The notes: generated by a model not told the origin, from the letters alone. DNA of 64,000 nucleotides from Capitulum mitella (GCA_030062745.1 CP099845.1:17462903-17526902), one strand, 5' to 3'; counted from the first letter of the stretch, positions 38,989 through 51,972 are shown. Made by a program: numbers and translations.

Positions 38989-39442
38989 CAGTGTTGGAAA
39001 CCTGGTTTTTCTTCCTGGTTTTGAAGTACAAATTCTTTTTTGGGGTATAAAATGTTATGCATTTATGTGACAAACATGGACAAACTAGGTGCTTTGCAAG
39101 CATATGTGGCCAGCAGAGGCATGTCCAGTGGCTCAGTTTTTTCGGGGAGGGGGGCAAACCAATTTCCTGGGTCTGCATGGTAGGTCAGCAGAGTTTTTGA
39201 CCAGGGGGGGGGGCGCGTGGAAGACGGCTGGACGTGGGTTCGGAGTGTACGTCAGCAGCCTAGTATGAACCATCAACCAGGGGGTGGGGGCTGGGCAACT
39301 TCAAACTCTGGTTGAGTAGGAATACCCATTCTTTTGATTGGGGGGGGGGGGCAAATGATCATTATAGAATACAAAATTTTGCTTGCAGCATAATTTTTTT
39401 GGTGCTCCTTGACAACGGAAAACAACACTTTTTCCATCACTG
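38989..39442. mobile_element. hAT-like MITE, copy 2 (upstream of NBAS)
   Basis: 454 bp. Left end CAGTGTTGGAAACC; right end complement CAGTGATGGAAAAA. Flanking 8-mers CACCAGAC and TACCACAC match at 6 of 8. Compared with copy 1, several CG dinucleotides are replaced by CA or TG. Confidence 0.75.
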
Positions 39443-39949
39443 TACCACACTGATTGACAAGGCCATTCAGTCATGCAGATTCAAGAAGTGCAGGAGTATG
39501 AACTGATACTGATCATCATGTCTCATTCTGTACTGGATCTGGCCCAGGTGCCCAGGCAAGATGCACATGAACAGTCTAGGAAATATCACACATGGCTGCT
39601 AGGATCAGTGACCTTGTGGCAATCAGAACCAGGAATTTGATTCTAATGCCAACCACGTCAATGCAAAGCAATGGAGCTATTCGAACTGTAAGTGTCATTT
39701 CCCACAATATATTTCCTTCTTACAATATAGGGATTGGGAAGAATGGCAATAAATTCATATCAAGCATGGGCAAGCATAAAGGGATAGTAATTATAGTTAA
39801 GGGAGACATCTAACAAAATGAGCAACCTGCTTTCTGATGATTTAGTGTATAAGCGTGCATGTTCCGGAATGGCTGACAATGAAACCATTCACTTTAATAA
39901 GGTTCCATGACATACTCTTAAATGTTCAGAAAAGGGTAAAAACTCCTCT

Positions 39950-41260
39950 TTTCATTGGAGGATAACCTAATTCCACCTGCCATGAGGAGGCTTCTAAAGA
40001 TACACACAGGGGGTTCCATGTGCCCAATTACTGCTGGGATCAGGAGGGCACTTCACCAACTGGCTTATCAGGCTTTATCAGCTAACCTGGGTAGCATCAA
40101 TGAATGGCATCTACAAAAACCCATGGGATCTACTCAGAAGAATGAAAGACTGACATTTAGGGCTAGGTAATGGCCAGTTTTGAGGTTAAAACACTCTTTA
40201 CAAACATTCCTGCCTCATGAGTTTTGGATGTGGCAGGACTTATGGTATACCTATCCAAACCCAAATGCTTTACCCCTCTCTAAGCAAGGTTCTACCATGA
40301 TGAGGAGTTCACACAGGTTAGTAGTTTGGCTATGGGATTTTCCTGAAATGCAGTCTTGGCTAGTCCATATATGGAAACCCATGAAGAGGATTATTCAAGC
40401 AAATTTTTGGGGCAGGAATTGGTGTGGTTAAGGTACACTGATGACTGATTGATGATTTTAATACCAGAAAATGTCAACTTGGGTAGGGCCCTAAAATGGG
40501 AAAATAGAGTTAAGCAATTAATTCAATTCATGACAGGAAGAGATAGAATACTACCATTTTTGGATGTAATGATTAGGAGGGAGCAAGGCAGGTTAGCATT
40601 CTCAGTTTACACAAAACCTACAACAGAGACAATATGATTCATCTTTCTTCAGCCCACCATGCATGAACAAAAACAGGGCTGGTACTAAACTTTGTCTTGC
40701 ATGCATATAGGATTTCTTTATCACAGCACTTTACAGAGGAGCTCAACCATATACCTGGGACTTTTTGGAAGCTCAAATCACCTCTGAGGTTTCAATTAAT
40801 CTGGAACAAAAGGCCAAGCACATTCACCTTGAGGCAGCACATGCATAACAAGGCATAATGATATTCATCACTGTCCATATATCCCAGTTAACTGAGGAAG
40901 TAACTTAGGTTGTGGGTTTGCAGATCCATTTGGCACCTACACCCAGCCTGAAAACTGACAATGTGATAAAACAGAACACAAAAGAAACCTACAAGTGGGG
41001 AGACCAACCCCAGGACAGTGGACAAAGTTCCCTGTGGGGGGTTGTGATGGTTTATTTTGGTGAAACAGGCAGAGGGTTGAAACAGTACATTCAGGGCCAT
41101 AAAGCTTATTTAAGGTACTGTACAATGACAAATTCTTTTATGATACACACTGACACTCATGATTACCTACCACTGGTCATAGGTGACCATGTCTCAACTA
41201 CCAGTCTTGTTGGTTACCAAACAGGACTAGATCAGCCATTTTATATGGTGGCTTGAATAA
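39950..41260 (+). pseudogene. Decayed Penelope-like retroelement (RT and GIY-YIG remnants)
   Basis: Broken frames on the + strand. At about 40550-40637: LPFLDVMIRREQGRLAFSVY followed by TKPTTET, the conserved FLDV...VYxKPT segment of Penelope reverse transcriptases. Downstream, at about 41045-41170: VYFGETGRGLKQYIQGHKA, the core of a GIY-YIG endonuclease with the Tyr, Gly, Arg and His positions. RT followed by GIY-YIG is specific to Penelope-like elements. Frameshifts and stops separate the parts, and the whole stretch is CpG-poor, so the copy is dead and old. Boundaries are approximate. Confidence 0.75.
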
Positions 41261-42107
41261 AAGAAGTAAAAGAGCTAGAGGTGGCATACATTGCAAAACC
41301 AATAGTATAAACTTGTAACAAGGGGTTTTCAAGCTGCCCATCCTGGGGCACTAGAAATAGAGTCTTACAATTAGGATAGGCTATGGGTATCTACTGTATC
41401 AAGTATAAGCAGTAGTTTTTGTATGATTGCAGTGCACAATGAGCTCTGGGCCCTCCTTTTGGAAAATCCTGGCTGCACTCTGGTGTGAGGCTTGTTTGAA
41501 GTTTGTAGTTGTTGTTTATTGGGTGTACTCAGGTGCACTGACTACTGATGCCATTTTGCACCCATAACAAGATTGCTTTTCCTAACTAGTGAGGTGTATG
41601 CACAGCCTCAGTCAGCATCTTTGAAAAACAAAAAGAGCTGTTTGGCTTCAAGAAAGCATGAGTTGTCTCCAAGTCCATCGCGGAACATCGAAGAAGTGGG
41701 CTGTCCAAGGTGAAGTGAATGCTCTATAGTGTGAACACAATAGGATCATGTCAATGGCAGTGAGGAAGGCACCACATCGATGGCAGAGAGGCCAATCAGT
41801 CTCACGCAACAGATAGCCATGGCTTGTATAAGTGTGACCGATACACAGTCTACCCAGTATTATTTCCTCTGGCCTCGCCTTGTGACAGCAGGATAACCAT
41901 AAACCAAGCTGGGGTTTTGGTAATCAGAATCGCACGCCATAAACGAAGCACACCGGATGAGACATGTACGGCGCGCGTGGCAAAATGAGACGTCAGCTGT
42001 TGGACGAATACAACATTATACACTGGAGCCTCAGGGTCGTAGATCACCTACTGATCGCTCTTTTGTTCTACAAAATAGGCATATACCAGCGTATCTTTTA
42101 GCCACTG

Positions 42108-45021
42108 ATTCTGGAACACATTCCCTGAATTAATCGGAAAAATACTCTTCTTACTCGATACAGCACATTTTGAATGCAAACCTAAATCAAACCATCCTTT
42201 CCAAACGCTCACCTATTCTGATGATGGCCAAAATGACGTCATTGATAGAAAAACACCCAATCCGGTTTGAATTACAGCAAAGGTCCAACTTCGGAGTGTC
42301 AGAGAGATCTCAAACCCATCAGTGACGTGCAACGTGTAACACCAGTATGAGAACACACCAAGACACCTGCCGTCAAACCATCGATTGCATATTTCCAAGT
42401 ATCAATGGCCTGTCGCCTTCTGGCGTCACACCATCGATTACATATCGATCGATCCAATCGATATGCGATAGATCCACGTGCATGCGTGGAATCCAAGTGT
42501 GGGAACACACTAAGACGTCTTCTGGTGTCGCACAATCCACTACATATCTGTAAGTGTCAATCCTAATGATCCGTGTGCTCTAATACGATCAAAAACCATC
42601 TCCTATACAATTGCACGACAACCAGTTCGGAGTGCTCGAGATATCCGAAACTCATTAATCACGTGTAATGCCAGTATGGAAACAGACCAACGTACCTTCC
42701 AATGTCAGACCATCGACTGCATATCTCAAAGCGTCAACGCTAACTGGCCCGTGTGCTTTAATGCGGTGGAAAGCCATCTCGTACACAACTGCACCCCAAC
42801 CAGTTCGGAGTGTCAAAGATATCCAAAACTCATCAGTGAAACGCAATGCCAATATGGGAACATGCAAAGGCGCCTTCCGGTGTCATACTATGGATTGTAT
42901 ATCTCTAATTGTCAATGGACTATGTGCATGTACATGTGCGTCAAGTCATTTCCTCTACAAGTGCACGCCAACCAGTTCGGAGAGTTAGAGAGGTCTGAAA
43001 CTCACCAGCCACGTGCAATGACGGCATAGAAACGTACCAAGACATTTTTCGGTGTCAAACCATCGACTGCATCTATTTAAGTGTCAGTGCTAGTTACCTC
43101 GTGTGCATTAATGCAGTGAAAAATCATCTCCTATACAAGTGCATGCCAACCAGTTCGGAGTGCCAGAGAGTTCCAAGACTCATCAGGCACGTATGGAGAC
43201 ACGCCAAGACACATTTCGGTGTCACACAGTAGATTAAATACCACTCAGTGTCGATGCTAATGGTCCGTGTGGTTTAATACGACCAAATGTCATTTCCTAT
43301 ACAAGTGCACGTCACCCAGTTCGAAGTGCCAGAGACGTGCGAAACTCATCATACACGTGTATTGCCAGCATTGGAGCTTACCAAGACACCTTTTGGTGTC
43401 GCACCATCAATTGCATGTCTCAAGTGTCAATGACAAGTGGCCCGTGTGCTTTGATATCATGAAATATATAAAATAGGAAATATAGGAAATGTCTTTGCAC
43501 CATATTAAAGCACACTGGTTAATTGGCATTGACACTTAGGAGTATACAATGGTTTGACAATAAAAGGTGTCTTGGTATGTTTCCGTACTCTCATTGCACG
43601 TGACTGATGAGTTTCAGACCTCTCTGACACTCCGAACTGGTTGGCGTGCACTTCTATAGATGGTTTACATGATATTAAAGCACACGGGCCACTTGTCATT
43701 GACACTTGAGACATGCAATTGATGGTGCGACACCAAAAGGTGTCTTGGTATGTTCCAATGCTGGCATTACACGTGTATGATGAGTTTCGCACGTCTCTGG
43801 CACTTCGAACTGGGTGACGTGCACTTGTATAGAAAATGACATTTGGTCGTATTAAACCACACGGACCATTAGCATCGACACTGAGAGATATTTAATCGAC
43901 TGTGTGGCACCGAAATGTGTCTTGGCGTGTCTCCATACGTGCCTGATGAGTCTTGGAACTCTCTAACACTCCGAACTGGTTGGCATGCACTTGTACAGGA
44001 GATGATTTTTCACTGCATTAATGCACACGAGGTAACTAGCACTGACACTTAAATAGATGCAGTCGATGGTTTGACATCGAAAGGTGTCTTGGTACGATTC
44101 TATGCCGTCATTGCACGTGGCTGGTGAGTTTCAGACCTCTCTAACTCTCCGAACTGGTTGGTCGTGCACTTGTAGAGGAAATGACTTGACGCACATGTAC
44201 ATGCACATAGTCCATTGACAATTAGAGATATACAATCCATAGTATGACACCGGAAGGCGCCTTTGCATGTTCCCATATTGGCATTGCGTTTCACTGATGA
44301 GTTTTGGATATCTTTGACACTTCGAACTGGTTGGGGTGCAGTTGTGTACGAGATGGCTTTCCACCGCATTAAAGCACACGGGCCAGTTAGCGTTGACGCT
44401 TTGAGATATGCAGTCGATGGTCTGACATTGGAAGGTACGTTGGTCTGTTTCCATACTGGCATTACACGTGATTAATGAGTTTCGGATATCTCGAGCACTC
44501 CGAACTGGTTGTCGTGCAATTGTATACGAGATGGTTTTGATCGTATTAGAGCACACGGGTCATTAGGATTGACACTTACAGATATGTAGTGGATTGTGCG
44601 ACACCAGAAGACGTCTTAGTGTGTTCCCACACTTGGATTCCACGCATGCACGTGGATCTATCGCATATCGATTGGATCGATCGATATGTAATCGATGGTG
44701 TGACGCCAGAAGGCGACAGGCCATTGATACTTGGAAATATGCAATCGATGGTTTGACGGCAGGTGTCTTGGTGTGTTCTCATACTGGTGTTACACGTTGC
44801 ACGTCACTGATGGGTTTGAGATCTCTCTGACACTCCGAAGTTGGACCTTTGCTGTAATTCAAACCGGATTGGGTGTTTTTCTATCAATGACGTCATTTTG
44901 GCCATCATCAGAATAGGTGAGCGTTTGGAAAGGATGGTTTGATTTAGGTTTGCATTCAAAATGTGCTGTATCGAGTAAGAAGAGTATTTTTCCGATTAAT
45001 TCAGGGAAGGCGTTCCAGAAT
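42108..45021. repeat. 2.9-kb near-perfect palindrome of tandem subrepeats (foldback-like)
   Basis: Arms 42108-43465 and 43665-45021 are inverted copies about an axis near 43564.5. Paired coordinates sum to 87129 over the whole length. Arms differ by only a few substitutions and short indels. Each arm is built of about 165-178-bp subrepeats marked by ACCAGTTCGGAGTG (42621, 42799, 42971, 43149 on the left). The 200-bp loop holds one more subrepeat. Tandem subrepeats in long inverted arms is the structure of Drosophila foldback elements. No target duplication and no transposase were seen. Confidence 0.9.
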
Positions 45022-45296
45022 ATTACCGGGAGGGGCCACATTATTGCCTGCGAATACTACACATCCATGAACATAATCATATACACCGGCTTACGGTCTC
45101 GTACGACCACACGTACAAGCCTCGGGCGGCTCGCCTTCCTGGGGGTACTGTTTACCCCGGAAGTAATTAGGGTACTAGACAAAGTGGTAATCCTTACCGA
45201 TGGCACACCATGCGCAGAGTCGAGACTAAAGTTAACGCGCGATGGCAGTCCCTAGTTCCACCACCAGGGGAATATTGACTCATTTTTCGCCGACGG

Positions 45297-45305
45297 GGTG
45301 GGTAT
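45297..45305 (+). promoter_or_regulatory. TATA-like box
   Basis: GGGTATATAAAAAC lies in an otherwise GC-rich context just downstream of the palindrome and about 0.4 kb before the LTR-like sequence. It could be a retroelement promoter. No gene follows closely. Confidence 0.3.
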
Positions 45306-45719
45306 ATAAAAACACTGACATTGGCTCCAGTGGCCCGGTTTTAGAACAAATGGCATGAAAACCAATTGCCCGATTTAGCTGATTCAGACGCCAATCGACA
45401 GGGCCAAACCTCGCGGTCCTCTGACTCATGAACTTTTTCTTTAGACTTACTGATGACGCCATAGGTCAGGTCAAACCGAAAAAGGGACTAGTTTTCCATA
45501 ATCGTCGAATCACAATGGAAAGCGGATCGAGACTGAAGAGTGCTTGTTAATATGTCCCTTGAAACTTAATCTCTTACTCCAGGTGCCACTTGGCACAAAG
45601 TTATACAAAGTCAAGGCCGAATGCTGGGTCGAACTTGACCTCCGTTACAATGTGTCATGCAATACATCTGTAAAGTTGATCCGACCACGGTTCCGTGAGC
45701 GGCTTCGTACGCCTGGGAG

Positions 45720-46170
45720 CGCAGGAACGCCGCCGGTACCGCCGCTAGGGGGAGTGAAAGCCGCGGCCAGTGTGGCCACCAGGGGGCGGCAGCGGCGGTG
45801 TCCCGGCAATGCGGCCGCCAGGCGGTGTCCGCGGTAGAATCCCGGCCATCGGGGCACTCCGCACCATGGCTTCTTTGGGGTAGGTCATGTGGGTATCGGA
45901 CCAGAGAGGGTCTCGAGATTTCGGGGTTGGCTCCCCTGCGTAAATGTTGGCGCTGTGATTGTGAGTGTGTTTGAATCGAACGTTTCGCTTTGAATGCTAA
46001 GGTTGGTTGTACAATTCTTTAGCTGTAACTCGTAATTTGTGAATATATGGGGTCTCAGAGATCAGTTACCTTTTTCCTTCGTGCTGGGTGCCGAGGCTGT
46101 CCTACAGTGAGCGAACATTCATTCCCTACCTCGGCTGCTAGTAACTACCGTGTGGCAGACGGTTAAAGAG
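45720..46170 (+). mobile_element. LTR-like sequence, copy A
   Basis: Shares ordered blocks with 54100-54610: GGCTTCT...GGTAGG, then CCTTCG, GGGTGCCG, TGxxCTACxGTGA and finally TGCxAxTAACTAxCGTGTGG-type sequence. That order, with a poly(A) signal in copy B, looks like an LTR end running into a primer-binding region. No gag or pol frame is visible. Confidence 0.35.
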
Positions 46171-49100
46171 TAAATGTTGCTACACCCGGTGGGGACGTCT
46201 GTCGATTAACACCCCTCGCCTTGTTACGCGCCTGGCCAGCGTGCGACAAGGGGTCCGTGGATACCTGAGATACACCTTTCACACATCTCTCCTGGTCCAC
46301 TTCACGCAGAAATCCTAAAAAAAAACAAACCACTGAAAGAGCCCAGGGCACAAAAAAGCATTGCAACGGCCCCAGTGCTGTATTTTCGAACACGGAGTAC
46401 TACAGCAGGACGCTTGCGACCTCCATTTCATATTTCTAGATGTCAATAAGTCAGTTTGTCCCATGTTGGACATTTCCAAGAAATGGTGTACAACACTGCA
46501 AAGGCAGATGACTGCACGCCGATCAAGGCTTGCATATTGGTGTGCGCTAGATGCGGTGACTACGTTAGGATCATATTGTTAATAACACTGCAGTGTTAAA
46601 GACCAGAATGAACAAAAAAAAACACTATTTCCGCACAATATGACGTAAGTGTGGTGATGTCCGACCACCACATTGCCTGTTTTTCATGAATAATCCGTAC
46701 TAGTAGCGTTTTCAAATTGGTATCATATTGGTGTGCGATAAGTAAGCAGATGGTGCGATTTCTATGTGAGGACCGTATGGGTTACATTATTAAATTAGTA
46801 TCAATTGCAATATTAAAGATCGCGATGACCAAAAAACAACTGCTGCGCACAGTATAGCGTCAGCAATGATGATGTAAGACCATCACATTGCCTGTTCTTG
46901 ATCAACAGTCCGTACCAGTACTGTTTGCACATAGTGCAAGCGTTCACCATAGTATAGTGTGATGTGTGCTTGTTAACTAGACTGTGCAGTGGCTACGTTA
47001 CGGTAGAAGCATTGCAATGTGAAAAATCGCACTGAAGAAAAGCGACATTTCTGCACAGCATAACATCAACAATGACGATGTTGAACCTCCACATTGCCTG
47101 TTCTTGATCAGTAATACGCACCAGTACTGCTTGCATATTGGTGTGCGCTAGGTAAGTAGACGGCACATTCACTACGTGGGGACAGTATGGGCAATAGAAC
47201 TGCAATGTTACGTATCACGTTGAACAAAAAACACTGCCTTTGCACAGCAGAGCGCCAGCAATGACGCTACACGACCATCACACTGCCTGTTCTTGATTCA
47301 TAATCCGTACCAGTACCGTTTGGATACTGGTGTGCGCTAGGTAAGCAGGCGGTGCGTTGACTGAGTGGGGACAGTGTGTGCAATAGCAATGCAATGTTAA
47401 AGATCACAACGAAGAAAAAAGACCGGTCTTTGCACAGCAGAACATCATCAGTACTGATGTACGACCATCACACTGTCTGTTCTTGGTGAATAATTTGACC
47501 AGCAGCATTTCCATGTTTGTGTGCGCTAGGTACGTAGACGGTGCGGTTACGATAAGGAGACTGTAAGAGTAATAGCAATGTAATGTTTAAGACCATCTTG
47601 AACAAAAAACACTGTCTGCACAGGAGAACGTCAGCAGTGATGATGTACAATCATCACATTGCCTGTTCTTGATCAGTAATCCGTACCAGCATCGTTTGCA
47701 TATTGGTGTGCGCTAGGCAAGAAGACGGTGCTTTGAATACGTGAGGACCGTATGGGCAAGATCATTGCAATGTTAAAGGTCACGTTGAACAAAAAACACT
47801 GTGTTTGAGCAGTAGAACGCCGGCAATGATGATATACGACCATCACACTGCCTGTTCTTAAACAATAATCCGTACCAGTACCGTTTGGTTATTGGTGTGC
47901 GGTAGGTAAGTAGACGGTGCAGTGACTACCTTGGGTCTATGTGGCTGTGACATTGTAGTGTGAAAGATAACACTGAAGGAAAAAACGCCGTTTCCGCACA
48001 GTATTTCATCAACAATGGCGATGTATGACCCCACTGCCTGTTCTTGATCAATAATCGGCACCGGTGCCATTTGCATACTGGTGTGCGTTTGGCAAGTAGA
48101 CGACGCCGTGACCATGTGGGGACCGTATGGGTAATAACATTGCAATGTTAAAGGTTACGATGAGCAAAAACGTTCTTACCAAACAATATAACGCTAGCTA
48201 TGTTGATATACGCCGAACACATTACCTGCTGTTGATTCATAGTCTATACATGCAGTGTTTCCAGATTGGTGCACGCCAGGAAAGTGGACTGTGCGTTGGC
48301 TATATTGGGGCCATGTGGGTGATAGCAATACATATTAACAATGAATAAAAACGTTGGTAACACACCATATGGCGCTAGCAATGATGATGTACGGCCATCA
48401 CATTGCCTGCTCTTGAGGAATAATCCGTATCAGTAGAGTTTGCATATTGGTGTACGCTATGTAAGTAGGCGGTGCGGTGACTAAGAGGGGACCATATAGG
48501 CAATAATATCGCAATGTCAAAGATCACGATGGACAAAAACCTCATTTCAGTACAACAGAACGCCAGCAATAATGATGTAGGACTTTCACATTGCATGTTT
48601 TTCAACAATAATCCGCGCCAGCAGCGTTTCCATATTAGTGTGCACTAGGTATGTGCACGGTGCGTTGGCTATATGGGGACCGTATGGGTAAAAACATTGG
48701 AATATTAAAAATCATGATGGACAAAAACGATGTTACCAAGCAGTACATCAGCAATGATGATGTACGGTCATCGCATTGCCTGTTCATGATCAATCATTCG
48801 TACCAGTACTATTTAGATATCGGTGTGCGCTAAGTCAGTAGAAGGAGACATGACTGCGTAGGGACCGTATAGGCAGAGGCGTTGGAATGTTAAAGAACAT
48901 GTTGAACAGAAACAGTGCTTGGGCAGCATAACGTCAGAAATGACGATGTGCGACCATCAAACTGCCTGTTCGTGACGAAAAATCCTTACCAGAAGCGTTC
49001 GCATACTGGTGTGCGCTAGGTAAGCAGACGAAGCGGTGTTTACATGGGGGTCGTTTGGGGCAATGTTCAAGATCACAATGAACAAAAATGCTGTTTCTGC

Positions 49101-49564
49101 ACAATATCACGCGAACATTAATGATGCACGACCATTCGTCTTCCGTCCATACCGTGCGGGTTATCACAGCCGGTACTTAATTTCCTTATCTACTTAATTT
49201 CTTTATCACGGTGATGAGCAGACATTAAGTGTCCCTCTCATGTAGGTTTATTTCCAATGACATCCCTATGACGCCATGACGGCGTGACCTAAGATGACGT
49301 CGTTCCCAATTTTCATGTTTGTATGTGCACAACTGACGTAAGAAAAGGTACTGAAAGCTTCAGGAGGCTGCTCTTATTTGTTTGGGAGATATCTGAGAAA
49401 TTCGTAGGAGGGCGGGGGGGGGGGGTGTTAAACCCCCATCCAGTCAATAGCAAACTAGCATTGGTGCATGTTACGTACGCAACAGATGCCGTCACCAAAG
49501 ATGAAACTACATCACAGCAGCGTTAAGGTCTTGGTTCGTCACCGTGATAAAGAAATCATCATGA

Positions 49565-49602
49565 GACTACCGTCGATATTACTAACGATATCGACGGTAG
49601 AT
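49565..49602. other. 12-bp perfect inverted repeat at the foldback centre
   Basis: TACCGTCGATAT and ATATCGACGGTA separated by about 8 bases, within the non-repetitive centre, directly before the right array starts. Confidence 0.8.
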
Positions 49603-50228
49603 TAATGGTCACGCATGTTCACACAACATTATGGGGGAATAATATTTCTGTTCATCGTAATCTTTAACATTGTAATGCTATTACCCATACGGTCACCGCG
49701 TAGCCACCGAACCGTCTACTTAACTAGCGTACACCATTATGCAAGCGCCACTGGTACGGATTATTTTTCAAAAGCAGACAATGCGATGGTCGTACCCCAT
49801 AATCGCCGACATCATGTTGTGTGGAAACGACGTTCTTCTGCTCATCGTGGTCTTTAGCATTGCAGTGGTATTATCCAAACGATTCCCACGCAGCCACCAC
49901 GCTGTCTATTCACCTAGCGCACACCGATATGCAGACGCTGCTGGTATGGATCATTGATCGCGAACAGGCAATGTGATGTACATCATCATTGCTAACGTTA
50001 TACTGTGTAAAGACGGTGTTTTTGTTCAACGTGATCGTCAATATCGCAATACCATTGCCCGTACGGTCCGCACGAAATCACTGCGCCGTCTACTTACCTA
50101 GCGCACACCAACATCCAAATGCTGCTAATGCGGATTATTCATCAAAAACACGCTATGCGATAACCGTATAGCATCATTGCTGGCGTTATATTGTTTGGTA
50201 ATAACATTGCTGTTCATCGCATCTTTAA

Positions 50229-51463
50229 CCCGCGCACGACCGTCGGTCCGTCCCGAACATCGGCGACTGGGGGGGGGGGGCAGTTGACTGCCCCCCCCCC
50301 TCTAACTCACGAACGGTTGTCGTGAGTTTTGTCGCACGATAAAAATAAGCATACCGTTGGAAAGCTTGTGACGAGAAGAGCTCGAAAGTGGTCTCATTTT
50401 TAGTTTTAGATAATATGTAAGCCAATTTACGCCCTATATATGTTTTCTCATAGCCGACTGCATGAGACCGAGAAATGGCCTGAATCTCAAGGGCTGTGAC
50501 TAATAACGCATAGGTAAAGGCACCAGCGCACAAGTAAATGTCCGCGGATGCCGATACACGTCTAATTTCCTCAGATTTGTTCAATATATACGCCGAAACG
50601 TTGAGTTCAAGACACCGTAATTCTCCCGGTCGGCCGTCAGTGTGCGCCGCTGCCGTATGCTGTACCAAATTGGCGGAAACTAATTTTGGCGTTCCTTTAT
50701 TTTTGCGAAAAAGGACAATCTATGTAAATTTTATTGATATTTGTGGTTCTTGTGACGGTTTCTCATGCTTAAATTTTGGGAAAATTGATTAGTTGCCAAT
50801 CTACAAAGTTGGCGGAGCTTTATTCGCGAGAGCCTATTTATTTCCAAAATATGCTACTTTTTCAAACTTTTTGAGGTTCCTGATATTAATTACGCCTGTG
50901 CAAGTTAGTTCTGTCATTTTCTACGCATTCTGAGTAGTTCATCGTCGATTTTGACGGTGGTACACTTTGGCCCACTACAGTTATTCGTGACCTGACCTCA
51001 GGCCAATGGCTGGAGGTCACTGATACTTTGCCCAACGATGGTAACTAGATGTCTGCTTCACTCCACACTAAAAATGTTATGGAATATTCCGTCAATTTCC
51101 GAAAAAACGGCGATATGTCTTAAAAATGGACTTGACCTTAGGTCAATGACCCGGAAGATTCCGAAAAATCTGAGATAGCAGATTTGTTGCATCTATCACG
51201 GTCACTACCTTCTGAAAGTATTATTGAGATATCTTGTTTTGCGAAAAAGTTAGAGGGCGCTAAACTTTTTTCGTTATAGGTCTGTTTGACCTGACCTAGG
51301 TCAGGCACCTGACCTGACCAGAGGTCAAAATTTTGACACGAGACGTAAAACTGATGGAGCAAAAGGTACACAAAGTTTCGTGGCTCTGTGCTTGTTGGTT
51401 CTCTCGCAATGCCAGAAAAACCTCAGGGAGGGCAGTCAACTGCCCCCCCCAGTCGGGGACGGG
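50229..51463. mobile_element. PiggyBac-like MITE inserted in the foldback array
   Basis: 1235 bp between TTAA (50225-50228) and TTAA (51464-51467). The interrupted repeat unit reads ATCTTTAACATTGC when rejoined, as in other units. Left end CCCGCGCACGACC, right end complement CCCGTCCCCGACTGGGG. Both ends have a CAGTTGACTG core between G and C runs. It contains GACCTGACCTAGGTCAGG at about 51287 and no transposase. Confidence 0.8.
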
Positions 51464-51774
51464 TTAACATTGCAAAATTATTACCCACGTGGCCTCCACA
51501 TGGCCACCCCACAGTCTACTTACTTAGCGCACGCCGATAAGCAAACGGTACCGGTACGGATTATTGATCAGGGACAGGTAACGTGATAGTCGGACATCAT
51601 CACTGCCCAGGTCATAATATGCGGAAACGACGCTTTTACTTCAGAGTGACCTTTTACATTACAGTGCTTTTACCCACCGATACCTTAGAGAGCCACCGCC
51701 CCGTCTCCTTACCCAGCGCACACTAGTATGCAAGCGGTATAAGAACGGATTATTGATCATTAAAACTTCCTCCA

Positions 51775-51972
51775 ATAAAGTAGTTTACATCATGGCAAAT
51801 CGAATGTCGTTTCTTGCGATGAAATCGGATGTTTAGTTCTCGAGATCTCAGGAGGGGGCTGAATCCCCCGTGTTGGGAATCGGCTATGCCGTCTAGCCCT
51901 CCGGGAAAAGCGCCGAATGATCTTGAAGTCGATGCGCCCCTAAACCCCAATAACCCTCCGGGAATAGGATTA
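51775..51972. mobile_element. Truncated relative of the 16904-18114 MITE
   Basis: Shares TTGCGATGAAATCGGA, TAGTTCTCGAGATCTCAGG and CCGTCTAGCCCTCCGGGAA with 17998-18110. It ends CCGGGAATAGGA next to TTAA. The left part is missing. Confidence 0.7.

Larger units (their letters stand above)
46530..51765. mobile_element. Foldback-like element built of about 190-bp subrepeats
   Basis: 46530-49190 holds about 14 direct copies of a 185-206-bp unit with landmarks CCTGTTCTTGAT, AATCCGTACCAG and TGGTGTGCGCTAGGTAAG (for example 46891, 47097, 47286, 47475, 47662, 47851). From 49600 to 51765 the same unit runs on the opposite strand, about five copies. The centre (49190-49600) is flanked by an 18-bp inverted pair, ATTTCTTTATCACGGTGA and its complement. 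A 1.2-kb TTAA-flanked element interrupts the right arm. Confidence 0.85.

Noticed and set aside
42213..44916. Pairs of identical short ORFs on opposite strands
   Set aside because: They only reflect the palindrome. They are short, contain no known domain and end at subrepeat borders.
46530..51765. CRISPR-like array
   Set aside because: The units are about 190 bp, fully repetitive without distinct spacers, and lie in an animal genome.
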